Positions 43,492 to 54,125 of a stretch of DNA of 64,000 nt are shown one piece after another. The DNA is from Dietzia sp. ANT_WB102 (GTDB lineage Bacteria > Actinomycetota > Actinomycetes > Mycobacteriales > Mycobacteriaceae), in assembly GCF_008369165.1 (NCBI RefSeq), contig NZ_VOBA01000001.1:310001-374000 (forward strand), written 5' to 3'. Positions within the stretch are counted from its first letter, which is position 1. Each line of letters starts with the position of its first letter. The notes under the pieces are model-generated. The model worked only from the letters and a program-made list of their open reading frames with translations, searched no databases and was not told the origin of the DNA. The translations under genes were made by a program, and so were the position numbers.

Positions 43492-44220
43492 ATGCACCTC
43501 ACCGGATCCCCCCGCCGCCGCCCGACCGTTCGCACCGCCCTGGGACTGCTCGCCCTCGCCACTCCACTCGCACTCGCCGGGTGTGGCTCGGATGACGTGC
43601 CGGCCGACAATGCGACGGCCACCGGATCGACTGCGGCCGCGCAGTCCGAGTCCCGCGGATCCGCCGGGGGCGCCGCCGAGTGTCCGCCCGCCGAGGGCGC
43701 CGCCGAGCGCACGACGTCGTTCGACTCGGCCCCGCCGATGTGTCTGACGCCCGGGGTCGACTACTCGGCCGTCATCACCACCGACGCCGGTGCGGTCACC
43801 GTGGACCTGCTCGAGGAGAAGGCCCCCGAGACGGTGAACAACTTCGTGTTCCTGGCCCGCAACAAGTACTACGAGGGCATCACGTTCCACCGTGTCATTC
43901 CCGGCTTCATGATCCAGGGCGGCGACCCGGAGGGCACCGGCAGCGGCGGTCCGGGATACGAGTTCGCCGACGAACTGCCAAAGTCCGGCGAGTACGAGAT
44001 CGGATCGATGGCCATGGCCAATGCCGGCCCAAACACCAACGGTTCCCAGTTCTTCATCGTCACGGGCGACTCCGGCGTCTCCCTGCCGCCCGACTACAGC
44101 CTCTTCGGCACGGTCACCGACGGGATGGACGCCGTCACCGCAATCGAGGACGACGGCAGCCCCCAGGGCCGGCCGACGACGTTGCACACGATCGAGTCGG
44201 TGACGATCGTCGAGGGCTGA
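43492..44220 (+). CDS. Lipoprotein peptidyl-prolyl isomerase (cyclophilin type)
   Basis: 242 residues. The signal peptide ends with lipobox LAGC (Cys31), followed by a Thr/Ala/Ser/Gly-rich spacer. The cyclophilin domain runs from about residue 78 to the end, with FHRVIPGFMIQGGDPEGTG and NTNGSQFFIVTG. The Trp that gives eukaryotic cyclophilins tight cyclosporin binding is not present (DYSLFG). It should catalyse proline isomerisation of exported proteins outside the membrane. It stands alone on the plus strand, divergent from glfT2 and convergent with the next gene. Confidence 0.9.
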   Translation: MHLTGSPRRRPTVRTALGLLALATPLALAGCGSDDVPADNATATGSTAAAQSESRGSAGGAAECPPAEGAAERTTSFDSAPPMCLTPGVDYSAVITTDAGAVTVDLLEEKAPETVNNFVFLARNKYYEGITFHRVIPGFMIQGGDPEGTGSGGPGYEFADELPKSGEYEIGSMAMANAGPNTNGSQFFIVTGDSGVSLPPDYSLFGTVTDGMDAVTAIEDDGSPQGRPTTLHTIESVTIVEG

Positions 44221-44456
44221 GGCGCCCCGGGCCAGCACCCGTCAGCAGCCCGGCCGGGCGGCGCTCGGCAGGAGACCGGCCGGGCAGTCGGCCCCGGGCC
44301 TGGCGGGCGGGACGCCGACTCCACCGCCCCCGGATTCGCTGCACCCGTCGGCTTGCGCACCCAGAACGGTCCATTCCTCCCGCGCACCGCGGAAGAAACC
44401 GTGCACTGGGGGCGCGCAACCCTGAGTGGCAGGCGCGCTGTCGGGCGGGTGCGGAG

Positions 44457-45890
44457 CTAGTACCCGCTCGACCCGCCGCCGCCCGAGAACGAGGCGTTGG
44501 AGTAGCCAGTATTGGTGGAGCTCGACGCCGCCTGGGCCGCCTGCACGTCATGCGCGTGCCAGCTCGACACCACGTAGTAGGGCACGAACCCGTTGTATCC
44601 GTAACCTGCTCGCCAGTCCCGGTCGTACAGTCGCGGCGCGTGGCGATCTCCTGCGTCCTTCGCCGTTTCGACGCCCGCCATCTCGCGGGCCCGGATCGCC
44701 TCCACGACGAGCCGGTAGTCCACCACGAGCCGGGCGTAACGGTCCATGAAGTCGGCCGACCGGGTGTCCCGGGCCAGGTCGTCGGCCCGCGCGTCCAGGG
44801 CCCTGGCCTCGGCTGCCAGCCGCTCGTCCTTCGTCCCCAGCGCAGCCGCGAGCATGTCCTCGTGGAGGTCGCCGAGCTGGCGGCGGCGCACGTCGGAGTC
44901 GCCCTGCTCCATCCGGAAGAGCTGGTCAATGTTCTGCTCGGCCGCGAGCATCTGGTCGACAGTGGTGTGGGCGGTGTCGATGTCGCCGGCCTTGGCGCGG
45001 AACTCGGCGTCCGTGGAGTCCGGTCGCAGATCGCCTATCCGTCCCATGACGGTGTCCAGCGAGAGGAACCGGTCACGGACGTCCTCCCACTGCGATCGGA
45101 GCTCAGCATCGGCCAGTGGGGATCGCAGCGAGTTGGCGCGGACGTCCAGCCCGGTGAGTTCCCCTGCAATCCGCCCGTACTCGCGGGAGATCCGGTCGTA
45201 ACGCTCCCTCGCCGTCGTCGCCTTCTTCTTACGGCTCGCCGCGACCCCGGCGCCGACCGCGCCCGCGGCAACGACCCCCGCCCCGCCCAAGGCCCACGGC
45301 AGCCACCCCGGTGCGCCCTCGGGCTCCGGCGCCAGCACGGTGGGATCGGCCGCCGCCTGCGCGCCCGAGAGCAGCCCGACCGCGTGATTCCCCCGCCGCA
45401 TCGGGTCCTTCATCGCCTCGAGTGCTCCGTCGAGGTGACGCCCCTCGAACAGGTCTAGGGCGGCGCAGACGTCGTCGCCGCAGTAGATGCCGACCTTCCG
45501 CGACGAGGTGTCGTTGGCCACGATCAGCGTCCCGGGCGCCCACTTCTTCCGGTCGTCGGCCACCAGGTCCGGGCGCGCGTCCTGGGCGAACCGCTCGGTG
45601 GTGTCGTTGAGATTGTCACCGTCGTCGTCGAAGACCAGGTACTCGACCCTCGTCACCTGCAGGGGGAACGCAATCCGATCGGTCTCCCCGCGGAGGAGGT
45701 CTTGGTCGCCCGACGAGAGCACCCCGGCCCGGTCGGTGATGCCGACGTCGACCGCCCCGGTCTGGGCGGGCGCGGGTGCGGGTGCCTGGGCTTGGGCAGC
45801 GCCGACCTGGAACATGAAGAGCAGTGCTGCCGCCACGCCGCACCAGACCACGGCCAGATGAGAGGTGGGTAGGAACGTGATGCGCGTCAT
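44457..45890 (-). CDS. DUF5129-like membrane protein with TPM-type N-domain
   Basis: 477 residues: a signal peptide (to about residue 35), an extracytoplasmic domain of about 150 residues resembling a TPM fold (ITDRAGVLSSGDQDLL; WAPGTLIVAND), a single membrane helix at about 200-222, then a long cytoplasmic helical and probably coiled-coil region. The C-terminus ends in a Gly/Ser tail, NASFSGGGGSSGY, like that of many TPM-domain proteins. I place it in the corynebacterial DUF5129 group from memory. Function unknown; related proteins are linked to envelope stress or photosystem repair in other lineages. It lies between glfT2 and glf. Confidence 0.65.
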   Translation of the reverse strand: MTRITFLPTSHLAVVWCGVAAALLFMFQVGAAQAQAPAPAPAQTGAVDVGITDRAGVLSSGDQDLLRGETDRIAFPLQVTRVEYLVFDDDGDNLNDTTERFAQDARPDLVADDRKKWAPGTLIVANDTSSRKVGIYCGDDVCAALDLFEGRHLDGALEAMKDPMRRGNHAVGLLSGAQAAADPTVLAPEPEGAPGWLPWALGGAGVVAAGAVGAGVAASRKKKATTARERYDRISREYGRIAGELTGLDVRANSLRSPLADAELRSQWEDVRDRFLSLDTVMGRIGDLRPDSTDAEFRAKAGDIDTAHTTVDQMLAAEQNIDQLFRMEQGDSDVRRRQLGDLHEDMLAAALGTKDERLAAEARALDARADDLARDTRSADFMDRYARLVVDYRLVVEAIRAREMAGVETAKDAGDRHAPRLYDRDWRAGYGYNGFVPYYVVSSWHAHDVQAAQAASSSTNTGYSNASFSGGGGSSGY

Positions 45891-45896
45891 GGCCTC

Positions 45897-45902
45897 ACCC
45901 TA
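45897..45902 (-). promoter_or_regulatory. -10 hexamer TAGGGT, leaderless start of the DUF5129-like gene
   Basis: It ends 6 nt before ATG 45890. The intervening GAGGCC abuts the start too closely to act as a ribosome-binding site. Confidence 0.45.
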
Positions 45903-46106
45903 GCGCTCGCCGGGAAGGCCGGGACTGCGTGAACGTGGGCGGCGCCAGCGGGCGACTTCCAGCCGAGAGCACCGACCGGATGCGCCCCGCCGGCGACGTT
46001 GGCCAAGGTCCGCAGCCGGCCCCACACCAGGCCCGGCGAGTGGTCGCAAATCCGCCTGCTCCGCCGTGCGGTCCTGGGAGAACGTGAGCGGGTATGACCA
46101 CTCGCC

Positions 46107-46171
46107 GGGGTGGTGGAGATAGGGGTGGTCGGGGTGGTCGGGGTGGTGGGGGTCGGGGGGTGGGGTCGGGG
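46107..46171 (+). repeat. G-rich repeat tract, potential G-quadruplex
   Basis: A run of GGGG blocks separated by short spacers, with GGGGTGGTC repeated, on the plus strand just 3' of glf (a minus-strand gene ending at 46180). More than four G-runs lie within 65 nt, enough for intramolecular quadruplex folding. Confidence 0.7.
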
Positions 46172-46179
46172 TACCTGGG

Positions 46180-47787
<1,608 letters not shown>

Positions 47788-49875
47788 TTGAGAACACGAC
47801 GCCGCCCCCTGTACGTCAGTGGTCGACGCCGCACCCTCGCCCTGGCGGTGGCGGTCGCGGCGTCCGTCGTCACGCCCCTCGCCGTGTACGGGGCGGACCA
47901 GGTCGTCCAGTCCGGCGACGGCATCGCCACCACCGCGGGCAGTGGTCTGCCGACCGCCGAGACCGAGGTCCCGCTGGGCGAGGCCCCGCCCGCCGTCGGC
48001 GTGGACACCGACATCGCCGCCGGCGGCGCCGCGGTCCGCGAGGTCACCTCCGAGACGCCGTTCTCGATGGTCGGCGTCACCTGGAAGGGTCACAAGCCCG
48101 AAGCCGTCGCTGCCGTGCGCGCCAAGAACCCCGACGGATCGTGGGGGCCCTGGTACGAGGCTGAATCAACCGACGGCGAGGGAGAGAGCGTCACTGGCAC
48201 CGGCGGCACCGAGCCCGTCTTCCTGGGCACCGACACCACCGCGGTCCAGATCAAACTCTCCGGCGTAGACCTCGCCGATACTTCGCTGGCGGACGCACCC
48301 GAGGCCACGACCGAGGGCGATGAGAAATCCGACGCTCCGCGACCCGCACCCGCCGCCACTGAGCCCGCGGTCGACGAGTCGGCCGCCGATGCGAGCCGCT
48401 CCGAGGCCCCGCGGGCCGATACAGACGTCGCCGCCACCCGGGCCGCCGAGCCGCCCTCGCCGGCAGGCCCCTCATCCGCACCGGCACGGCCCGCGACGGC
48501 CAACACCCCACCGGTGCCGACCCGCTACGCGGACATCAAGCCGGTCGCCGAGAGTTCCGACCTCGGCGCCGAGTCGGTCAAGGCCGTCCTCATCTCCCCC
48601 GACAACACCCCGACGCCCGACCCCGACGCGTTCGCCGACATCACCGCCTCCGGCGGTACCGGTACCAACGGCGACATCGCGGCCAAGCAGCCGTCGATCA
48701 TCTCGCGGGCCGGGTGGGGCGCAGACGAGTCGATCCGCTGCGGCGGCACCACCTATGACTCCTCGCTGGCAGCCGCCACCGTCCACCACACGGCGGGCAG
48801 CAACAACTACACCCGCGAGGGTTCAGCCAGCGTCGTGCGCGGGATATACACCTACCACGCACGGACGCTCGGATGGTGCGACGTCGGCTACAACGTGCTG
48901 GTCGACAAGTACGGTCAGGCTTTCGAGGGCCGCGCCGGCGGACTCAACCGCAACGTCCAGGGCGCCCACGCCGGCGGTTTCAACAGCAACACCTGGGGCA
49001 TCTCGATGATGGGCGATTACTCGACCGTCGCCCCGTCCGATGCCACCATCCGCAAGGTCGGCGAGATCATCGGCTGGCGCCTGTCGGTCGCCGGTGTCGA
49101 CCCCAAGGGTTCGGACACCCACTACTCCGAGGGCACCTCGTACACCAAGTACTCCTACGGAACCGCCGTCCGACTGCCGAACATCTTCGCCCACCGCGAC
49201 GTCGGCCTCACCACCTGTCCCGGTAATTCGGGCTACGCCAAGATGGGCCAGATCCGCGACATCGCGGCCTCGTACGCCAAGGGCGGCGGAGGCGGCGGAG
49301 GCGGCGGAGGCGGAACTGCTCCGTCCACACCGAGCCCTGGCACCGGTGGCGGCGGGGGAGGCACCGGCGGCGGTGCCGGGAGCACCGAGTTCCCGTCTGT
49401 CACCCAGGGCAGCGTCCAGGAGGCCGTCACCACGGCCCTGCGGACCGTCCTCACCGGCGGCAAGCTCGACTCCGCGACCCTGACCCGCATCCTCACCGGC
49501 GGCAAGACCCTGGCCGACATCCCGTTCGATGCCGGCTCGGTGCAGGACGCGATCGGCGGCGACTTCTCGACGCTCGCCCAGCAGCTCGCCGGGCCGCTCG
49601 GGAAGGCCCTGTCTGGCATCCAGCGCTTCGGCAACGTCTCGCTGGTCAAGCACGAGAACGGTGCGCTGTACTCCTCCCCCGAGACGGGCACCCACCCGGT
49701 GTGGGGCGTGATCGGTGACGCGTGGGCCGCCCAGGGCTTCGAGCACGGCCCCCTCGGGCTCCCGGTGTCCGCGGAAGCCGAGCGGGCTGACGGGACGATC
49801 GCCCAGCGGTTCGTCGGCGGCACGCTGGTCTACGACCCGGCGACAAAGGAACTCTCGGCCGAGCCGAACCCCTGA
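47788..49875 (+). CDS. Secreted PGRP-type N-acetylmuramoyl-L-alanine amidase with LGFP tail
   Basis: 695 residues. Basic N-terminus and signal peptide (TLALAVAVAASVVTPLAVYG), a long Ala/Pro/Thr-rich region, a PGRP/Amidase_2 domain at about 300-490 with zinc ligands in TVHHTAG (His333) and FAHRDVGLTTCPG, a poly-Gly linker, then a C-terminal LGFP module (GFEHGPLGLPVSAEAE, VGGTLVYDP). It should cleave the MurNAc-L-Ala bond in peptidoglycan. Rv3811 occupies the equivalent place beside glf. TTG 47788 is chosen over GTG 47758: GGAGA lies 5 nt upstream and it starts the signal peptide. The LGFP module matches those of the mycolyltransferase at 34137. Confidence 0.85.
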   Translation: MRTRRRPLYVSGRRRTLALAVAVAASVVTPLAVYGADQVVQSGDGIATTAGSGLPTAETEVPLGEAPPAVGVDTDIAAGGAAVREVTSETPFSMVGVTWKGHKPEAVAAVRAKNPDGSWGPWYEAESTDGEGESVTGTGGTEPVFLGTDTTAVQIKLSGVDLADTSLADAPEATTEGDEKSDAPRPAPAATEPAVDESAADASRSEAPRADTDVAATRAAEPPSPAGPSSAPARPATANTPPVPTRYADIKPVAESSDLGAESVKAVLISPDNTPTPDPDAFADITASGGTGTNGDIAAKQPSIISRAGWGADESIRCGGTTYDSSLAAATVHHTAGSNNYTREGSASVVRGIYTYHARTLGWCDVGYNVLVDKYGQAFEGRAGGLNRNVQGAHAGGFNSNTWGISMMGDYSTVAPSDATIRKVGEIIGWRLSVAGVDPKGSDTHYSEGTSYTKYSYGTAVRLPNIFAHRDVGLTTCPGNSGYAKMGQIRDIAASYAKGGGGGGGGGGGTAPSTPSPGTGGGGGGTGGGAGSTEFPSVTQGSVQEAVTTALRTVLTGGKLDSATLTRILTGGKTLADIPFDAGSVQDAIGGDFSTLAQQLAGPLGKALSGIQRFGNVSLVKHENGALYSSPETGTHPVWGVIGDAWAAQGFEHGPLGLPVSAEAERADGTIAQRFVGGTLVYDPATKELSAEPNP

Positions 49876-49926
49876 TCCCCGGCCGGGCGCCGCTCGAACG
49901 ACGAGCGTGCGCCGGCCGACCAGACG

Positions 49927-50010
49927 TGCGGACCGGGTCCCACCAGGTGTGCCCGCCTCCCCCACCAGGGGCGGCGGGCACACCGGGGAAGTGGTGGGGA
50001 CCGGTCCGCA
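49927..50010. terminator. 84-nt nested hairpin between convergent genes
   Basis: The inner stem is a perfect 12 bp, GGTGTGCCCGCC (49946-49957) with GGCGGGCACACC (49973-49984), capped by CCCC/GGGG. An outer 19-nt pair (49927-49945 and 49992-50010) matches except for a short offset. It lies between the rightward amidase stop (49875) and the leftward HAD stop (50060), so it probably terminates both. No U-tract. Confidence 0.8.
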
Positions 50011-50059
50011 TCCTATCTGGGCGGGCCTGCCATCTCCCGGCGGGTCTGCCGTCAGCCGC

Positions 50060-50893
50060 TCAGCTCCACCAGCGACGCAGGACGTGCGCGAACCCCGCCT
50101 CGTCGTTGGTCAACGTGACTTCGTCGGCGGCGGCGTGCACGGCGGGGATGGCATTGCCCATCGCGACCCCGTGGTCGGCCCAGCGCAGCATCTCTAGATC
50201 GTTGGGCATGTCACCGAACGCGACCGTCACCGGCACCGCGGCGGTTGGGCTGGCTGCGGCAACCTCCGTGCCCGACACGATTCGGGACAGCCCGCTCGCC
50301 TTGGTGACTCCCCGGGCCGCGAACTCGATCAGCCCATCGGTAGTCGAGTAGGTGAGGTCGGCGAGGTGGTCCACCTCCCCTCGCAGGGCGGCCACCATGT
50401 CCGCGCTCGGCATACCCGGCACCCGGGCCAGCAATTTGAGCACCGGCTCGGAAAGGACCTCGTCATGGCCCACCTCGAGGTGAGCGGGGTGAATCCAGGC
50501 GTGGTCGTAGTCCGGGCTGGCCACAAAGTCGGCGTCTGCGGCGTCGGCGCCGAGGCGTTCGGCTGCGATCCCGCTACCTGGCAGTAGACGACGGAGCACG
50601 TCGTCGATCTCTGCGAGCGTCTCGGGATCGAGCAGACTCGTGGCCAGGAACTCGCCACTGTCGGTGTCCATGATGACGGCGCCGTTTGCACAGACGGCCA
50701 ACGGCGCGATAGGCAACTGGTCGACCACCTGCGCCAGCCAGCGCGGGGGCCGTCCGGTGGCCAGGACGAACGTGGCACCGTCGGCAACCAGTTCTTCCAC
50801 GACAGCCCGGTTCGCCGCCGGTACGAGGTGGTCGTTGTCGATCAGTGTCCCGTCGATATCGGAGGCGATAAACAGCGGCCTTGAGGGGGTCAC
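50060..50893 (-). CDS. Cof-type HAD phosphatase
   Basis: 277 residues. The HAD nucleophile motif is near the N-terminus (FIASDIDGTLIDND), a C2-type cap lies in the middle, and a C-terminal motif gives VAFGDMPNDLEML and GVAMGNA. This is the Cof/IIB layout, usually active on sugar phosphates, flavin or other small phosphates. It corresponds to Rv3813c. The GTG start overlaps the acyltransferase stop by 4 nt, so the two are coupled. Substrate not determinable. Confidence 0.9.
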   Translation of the reverse strand: MTPSRPLFIASDIDGTLIDNDHLVPAANRAVVEELVADGATFVLATGRPPRWLAQVVDQLPIAPLAVCANGAVIMDTDSGEFLATSLLDPETLAEIDDVLRRLLPGSGIAAERLGADAADADFVASPDYDHAWIHPAHLEVGHDEVLSEPVLKLLARVPGMPSADMVAALRGEVDHLADLTYSTTDGLIEFAARGVTKASGLSRIVSGTEVAAASPTAAVPVTVAFGDMPNDLEMLRWADHGVAMGNAIPAVHAAADEVTLTNDEAGFAHVLRRWWS

Positions 50894-51711
50894 GGAGCGT
50901 CCGGCCCCGCCGGCCCCTTCGGAACATCGGTCGCGTCGGCCCCGGGGTCAGCCGATTTCTGGGCGCGGCGACGCATGCGCTCGGCGTGTTCGGCCTCATC
51001 CAGTGCGGTGGCCTCCTCCAGGGTGGGGGCGGATCCACCGAGGCGGTGGGGCACCCAGGGGGCACCGACCGGGTAGGGGCCGTAACGCCGCGCGTACTCG
51101 TTCTGTAGCCGCTCGAGGGTGGCCTGCATCCTGGAGCGGACCTCCTCGGTGCACTCGTCGACGGGCTCGTACGGCGTCATCGGAGCGCCGACCTCCATCA
51201 TGATGGGCACCTTCGGGCGCAGCAGCTTCTTGGGCAGGCCCTTGGTCCAGACTCGCTGGGAGCCCCACAGCGTGACAGTGATGATGGGGACGCCCGCGGC
51301 GAGCGCCATGCGCACCGCGCCGGACTTGAACTCCTTGATCTCGAAGCTGCGGCTGATGGTCGCCTCGGGGAACACACCGACGAGCTCACCGGCCTTGAGC
51401 CTCGCGACGGCCTCGTCGAAGGACCCCTTGCCTGCTGTGCGGTCCACCGGGATGTGCCGCAGCTCCCGCATGATCGGCCCGGACACCTTGTGGTCGAACA
51501 CCTCGACCTTGGCCATGTAGCGGATGAACCGCTTGTGCACGCGCGCCGGGATGCCGCCGTAGACGAAGTCGAGGTACCCGGTGTGGTTCATCACCACCAC
51601 AGCCCCGCCGACCTCGGGAAAATTGCGCTCCCCGCGAACAGTGAGGTCCAGTCCCTGGACCCTGAACAACATGCGGGCGAACCCGATGATCCCCGTATAG
51701 AGCAGCTCCAC
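50890..51711 (-). CDS. PlsC-type 1-acyl-glycerol-3-phosphate acyltransferase
   Basis: 273 residues. The acyltransferase HX4D motif is His43...Asp48 in MNHTGYLDF; later FPEATISRSF is the substrate-binding block. The C-terminus is a charged, probably cytoplasmic helix. Members acylate lysophosphatidic acid or related lipids at the membrane; the Rv3814c-Rv3816c group in the same region of M. tuberculosis is similar. The frame is open upstream to 51825, but GTG 51711 is chosen because TACGCT ends 7 nt before it and the product then starts at the hydrophobic segment of the family. Confidence 0.87.
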   Translation of the reverse strand: MELLYTGIIGFARMLFRVQGLDLTVRGERNFPEVGGAVVVMNHTGYLDFVYGGIPARVHKRFIRYMAKVEVFDHKVSGPIMRELRHIPVDRTAGKGSFDEAVARLKAGELVGVFPEATISRSFEIKEFKSGAVRMALAAGVPIITVTLWGSQRVWTKGLPKKLLRPKVPIMMEVGAPMTPYEPVDECTEEVRSRMQATLERLQNEYARRYGPYPVGAPWVPHRLGGSAPTLEEATALDEAEHAERMRRRAQKSADPGADATDVPKGPAGPDAP

Positions 51712-51718
51712 GGCCCCC

Positions 51719-51724
51719 AGCGTA
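51719..51724 (-). promoter_or_regulatory. -10 hexamer TACGCT, leaderless start of the acyltransferase
   Basis: It ends 7 nt before GTG 51711. It is back to back with the thioesterase promoter; the two -10 elements are 34 bp apart. Confidence 0.5.
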
Positions 51725-51758
51725 GCGGCCCGCCACGACAGACGGCCGACCCTGCCGG

Positions 51759-51764
51759 TAGGTT
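51759..51764 (+). promoter_or_regulatory. -10 hexamer TAGGTT, leaderless start of the thioesterase
   Basis: It ends 7 nt before GTG 51772. The -35 region would overlap the opposing promoter. Confidence 0.5.
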
Positions 51765-51771
51765 CGGCGCC

Positions 51772-52290
51772 GTGAACGACGATGCCCCCTTCGATTCGGT
51801 CGACCCGGCCGCGCGACGCCGCCATTACTCATGGCCCGCCCGTCCGGCGGCCGGCGACCGCGCCCACCACGCGGGCCTGGACGCACTGCACCGGATCATC
51901 GACGGCGAGCGGCACCTCTCCCCCGGCGCGCACACGCTCGGTGTCCGGCTCGCCGCGGCCGAGGAGGGCGCGGTGACCATGACTGCCGAGCCCGCCGAAT
52001 GGGCACTGAACAACGGCGGGACGGTCCACGGCGGGATCGTCTCGGGGTGGGTGGACACGGCGCTCGGGTACGCCACGGCGTCGATCGTGGACGAGGGCGT
52101 GGGTTACAGCACCCTGGATCTGACCGTGCGATACATCCGGGCGCTGCGGCTGGAAAAGACGCCCGCCACGCTCCGCGCCGAGGTCGAACACGCGGGCCGG
52201 TCGACGTGCGTGGTGCAGGTCCGGGTCACGGACACCGACGGTCGCACGTGCGCCAGCGCGAGCGGCGTCATGATGCTCTTCCGTCCCTGA
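51772..52290 (+). CDS. PaaI-type hotdog-fold thioesterase
   Basis: 172 residues. The hotdog core has NNGGTVHGGIVSGWVDTALGYA with the conserved N/HGG catalytic loop, followed by STLDLTVRYIRAL and a final VRVTDTDGRTCASASG strand. PaaI-type enzymes hydrolyse acyl-CoA esters, often aromatic or medium-chain. GTG 51772 is chosen on the -10 hexamer; the upstream open frame overlaps the opposing gene. It is divergent from the acyltransferase and may share regulation with it. Confidence 0.82.
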   Translation: MNDDAPFDSVDPAARRRHYSWPARPAAGDRAHHAGLDALHRIIDGERHLSPGAHTLGVRLAAAEEGAVTMTAEPAEWALNNGGTVHGGIVSGWVDTALGYATASIVDEGVGYSTLDLTVRYIRALRLEKTPATLRAEVEHAGRSTCVVQVRVTDTDGRTCASASGVMMLFRP

Positions 52291-52321
52291 CCGGCTACCT
52301 GTCCTGCGCCGGACCTGCCGG

Positions 52322-53584
52322 TCAGCGCACCGGCTCGAGCACGTCCTTGCCGACGAACGGGCGCAGGGCCTCGGGGACCACCACGGACCCGTCGGCCTGC
52401 TGGTGGTTCTCCAGGATCGCGACCAGCCACCGAGTGGTGGCCAGCGTGCCGTTGAGGGTGGCGGCGGTCTGCGTCCGCCCCTCCTCGTCGCGGTAGCGCA
52501 CCCCCAGCCGACGGGCCTGGAAGGTCGTGCAGTTGGAGGTCGACGTGAGCTCCCGGTAGGTGCCCTGCGTGGGGACCCACGCCTCGCAGTCGTACTTTCG
52601 AGCGGCCGAGGAGCCCAAGTCGCCACCGGCGATGTCGACGACGCGGAACGGCAGGCCCATCGCCTCGAGCATCTCCTTCTCGAAGCCGAGCAGGCGCTTG
52701 TGCTCCTCGCGCGCCTCTTCGGGCTTGCACCAGGAGAACATCTCCACCTTGTCGAACTGGTGGACGCGGATGATGCCGCGGGTGTCCTTGCCGTGACTGC
52801 CGGCCTCGCGGCGGAAGCAGGAGGACCAGCCGCAGTAGCGCTTGGGCCCGTCGGACAGGTCGAGGATCTCGCCCTGGTGGTAGCCGGCGAGGGCGACCTC
52901 GGAGGTGCCGACCAGGTAGAGATCGTCGGCCTCGAGCCGGTAGACCTCGTCGGCGTGGGCGCCGAGGAATCCGGTGCCCTGCATGATCTCGGGCCGCACC
53001 AGCACGGGCGGGATCATCATGGTGAAGCCGTTGGCGGTGGCCTTCTGGGCGGCCAGCTGCAGCATGCCGAGCTGGAGGAGGGCGCCGTAGCCGGTGAGGA
53101 AGTAGAAGCGGGCGCCGGAGACCTTGGCGCCGCGCTCCATGTCGAGCAGTCCCAGACTCTCGCCCAGCTCGAGGTGGTCCTTCGGCTCGAAGTCGAAGGT
53201 CGGGATCTCGCCGACGCGCTCGATCTCCACGAAGTCGTCCTCGCCGCCGGCGGGAGTGCCCTCCTCGACGACGTTGGACAGTAATCGCTGCAGCCGGTCG
53301 ACCTCTGCCGCCGCGGTCTTCTCGGCCTCTTCGGCGTCCTTGACTGCTTGTTTCAGCGCACCTGCGGCTTCGAGCAGCGTGGGGCGGTCCTCCGGCGCGG
53401 CCTGTCCGACCTTTTTGCCGTGGGCCTTCTGCTCGGCGCGGGCACCGTCCGCGGCCGCGATCGAGGACCGGCGGGCCTCGTCGGCGGCGAGTAGCTGGTC
53501 GACCAGCGACGGGTCCTCGCCACGGGTGCGCTGGGAGTCGCGGACGACGTCGGGATTCTCGCGGAGCAGCTTGAGATCGATCAC
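52322..53584 (-). CDS. serS: Seryl-tRNA synthetase
   Basis: 420 residues. An N-terminal coiled-coil tRNA-binding arm (about 30-100), then the class II catalytic core with [17 protein letters not shown], the motif 2 region [26 protein letters not shown] split around its loop, and a motif 3 region in [20 protein letters not shown]. It charges tRNA-Ser in the cytoplasm. The place beside Rv3835-type genes is the same as in M. tuberculosis (Rv3834c). GTG 53584 agrees with the family N-terminus ([12 protein letters not shown]). Confidence 0.97.
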   Translation of the reverse strand: MIDLKLLRENPDVVRDSQRTRGEDPSLVDQLLAADEARRSSIAAADGARAEQKAHGKKVGQAAPEDRPTLLEAAGALKQAVKDAEEAEKTAAAEVDRLQRLLSNVVEEGTPAGGEDDFVEIERVGEIPTFDFEPKDHLELGESLGLLDMERGAKVSGARFYFLTGYGALLQLGMLQLAAQKATANGFTMMIPPVLVRPEIMQGTGFLGAHADEVYRLEADDLYLVGTSEVALAGYHQGEILDLSDGPKRYCGWSSCFRREAGSHGKDTRGIIRVHQFDKVEMFSWCKPEEAREEHKRLLGFEKEMLEAMGLPFRVVDIAGGDLGSSAARKYDCEAWVPTQGTYRELTSTSNCTTFQARRLGVRYRDEEGRTQTAATLNGTLATTRWLVAILENHQQADGSVVVPEALRPFVGKDVLEPVR

Positions 53585-53591
53585 GCACCTC

Positions 53592-53597
53592 AGCCTA
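53592..53597 (-). promoter_or_regulatory. -10 hexamer TAGGCT, leaderless start of serS
   Basis: It ends 7 nt before GTG 53584. Because serS has an unambiguous N-terminus, this is one of the best supports for the pattern. Confidence 0.6.
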
Positions 53598-53644
53598 GCG
53601 GCCCCGCACGATGGTCCCGATCTGCGACCGCGCGCCCCGGCCGA

Positions 53645-54088
53645 TCAGACGCCGAACAGTTCCAGAAAAGCGTCCTTCTCGAACATGCGTGCCGTGTCGA
53701 TCGCGGTGGGCGTTCCGCCGTAGGGGTCCGCACCGGCCTCGAAGAGCGCGCGGACGATCTCGCCGTAACCCTTGAATACCGCACCAGCGAGCGGCGTCTG
53801 GCCCCGGTCGTTGGCGCGATCCACGTCCGCACCGCGCGTGAGCAGTGCGCGGACGGTGTCCGGATGACCGTTGTAGGCGGCGAGCATCAGCAGCGCGTCG
53901 CCCCGCTCGTTGGTCAGGTCGGGGCTAACCCCGGCGTCGACGTACGCCGCCAGCCGCTCCGTTTCACCCTCGCGGGCCAGCTGGAACAGCATCTGCGCGA
54001 ATTCGAGGACCTCCGGGTCCACGCCCTCCCGCGGCGAGCGCACGTCGCCGTCCGCACCGGCTCGCTCGTCGTGGTTCTGTCCGCTCAT
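53645..54088 (-). CDS. Ankyrin-repeat protein
   Basis: 147 residues, no signal peptide. After an acidic N-terminus it contains about three ankyrin repeats: LAREGETERLAAYVDAGV, GDALLMLAAYNGHPDTVRAL and GQTPLAGAVFKGYGEIVRAL, ending LFEAGADPYGG. Ankyrin repeats bind partner proteins; the partner is unknown. The frame is open to 54538, but ATG 54088 is supported by TAGGAT 7 nt upstream and by coding character beginning there. It is divergent from the septum-formation gene. Confidence 0.85.
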   Translation of the reverse strand: MSGQNHDERAGADGDVRSPREGVDPEVLEFAQMLFQLAREGETERLAAYVDAGVSPDLTNERGDALLMLAAYNGHPDTVRALLTRGADVDRANDRGQTPLAGAVFKGYGEIVRALFEAGADPYGGTPTAIDTARMFEKDAFLELFGV

Positions 54089-54095
54089 GCACTGG

Positions 54096-54101
54096 ATCCT
54101 A
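54096..54101 (-). promoter_or_regulatory. -10 hexamer TAGGAT, leaderless start of the ankyrin gene
   Basis: It ends 7 nt before ATG 54088. Confidence 0.5.
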
Positions 54102-54125
54102 TCGGGACGGCGTGGTTGCGGCATC

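Noticed and set aside
43492-45890. The cyclophilin and DUF5129-like genes as a horizontally acquired island between glfT2 and glf
   Set aside because: Base composition and promoter style match the neighbours and there are no mobility genes; rearrangement is a simpler explanation.
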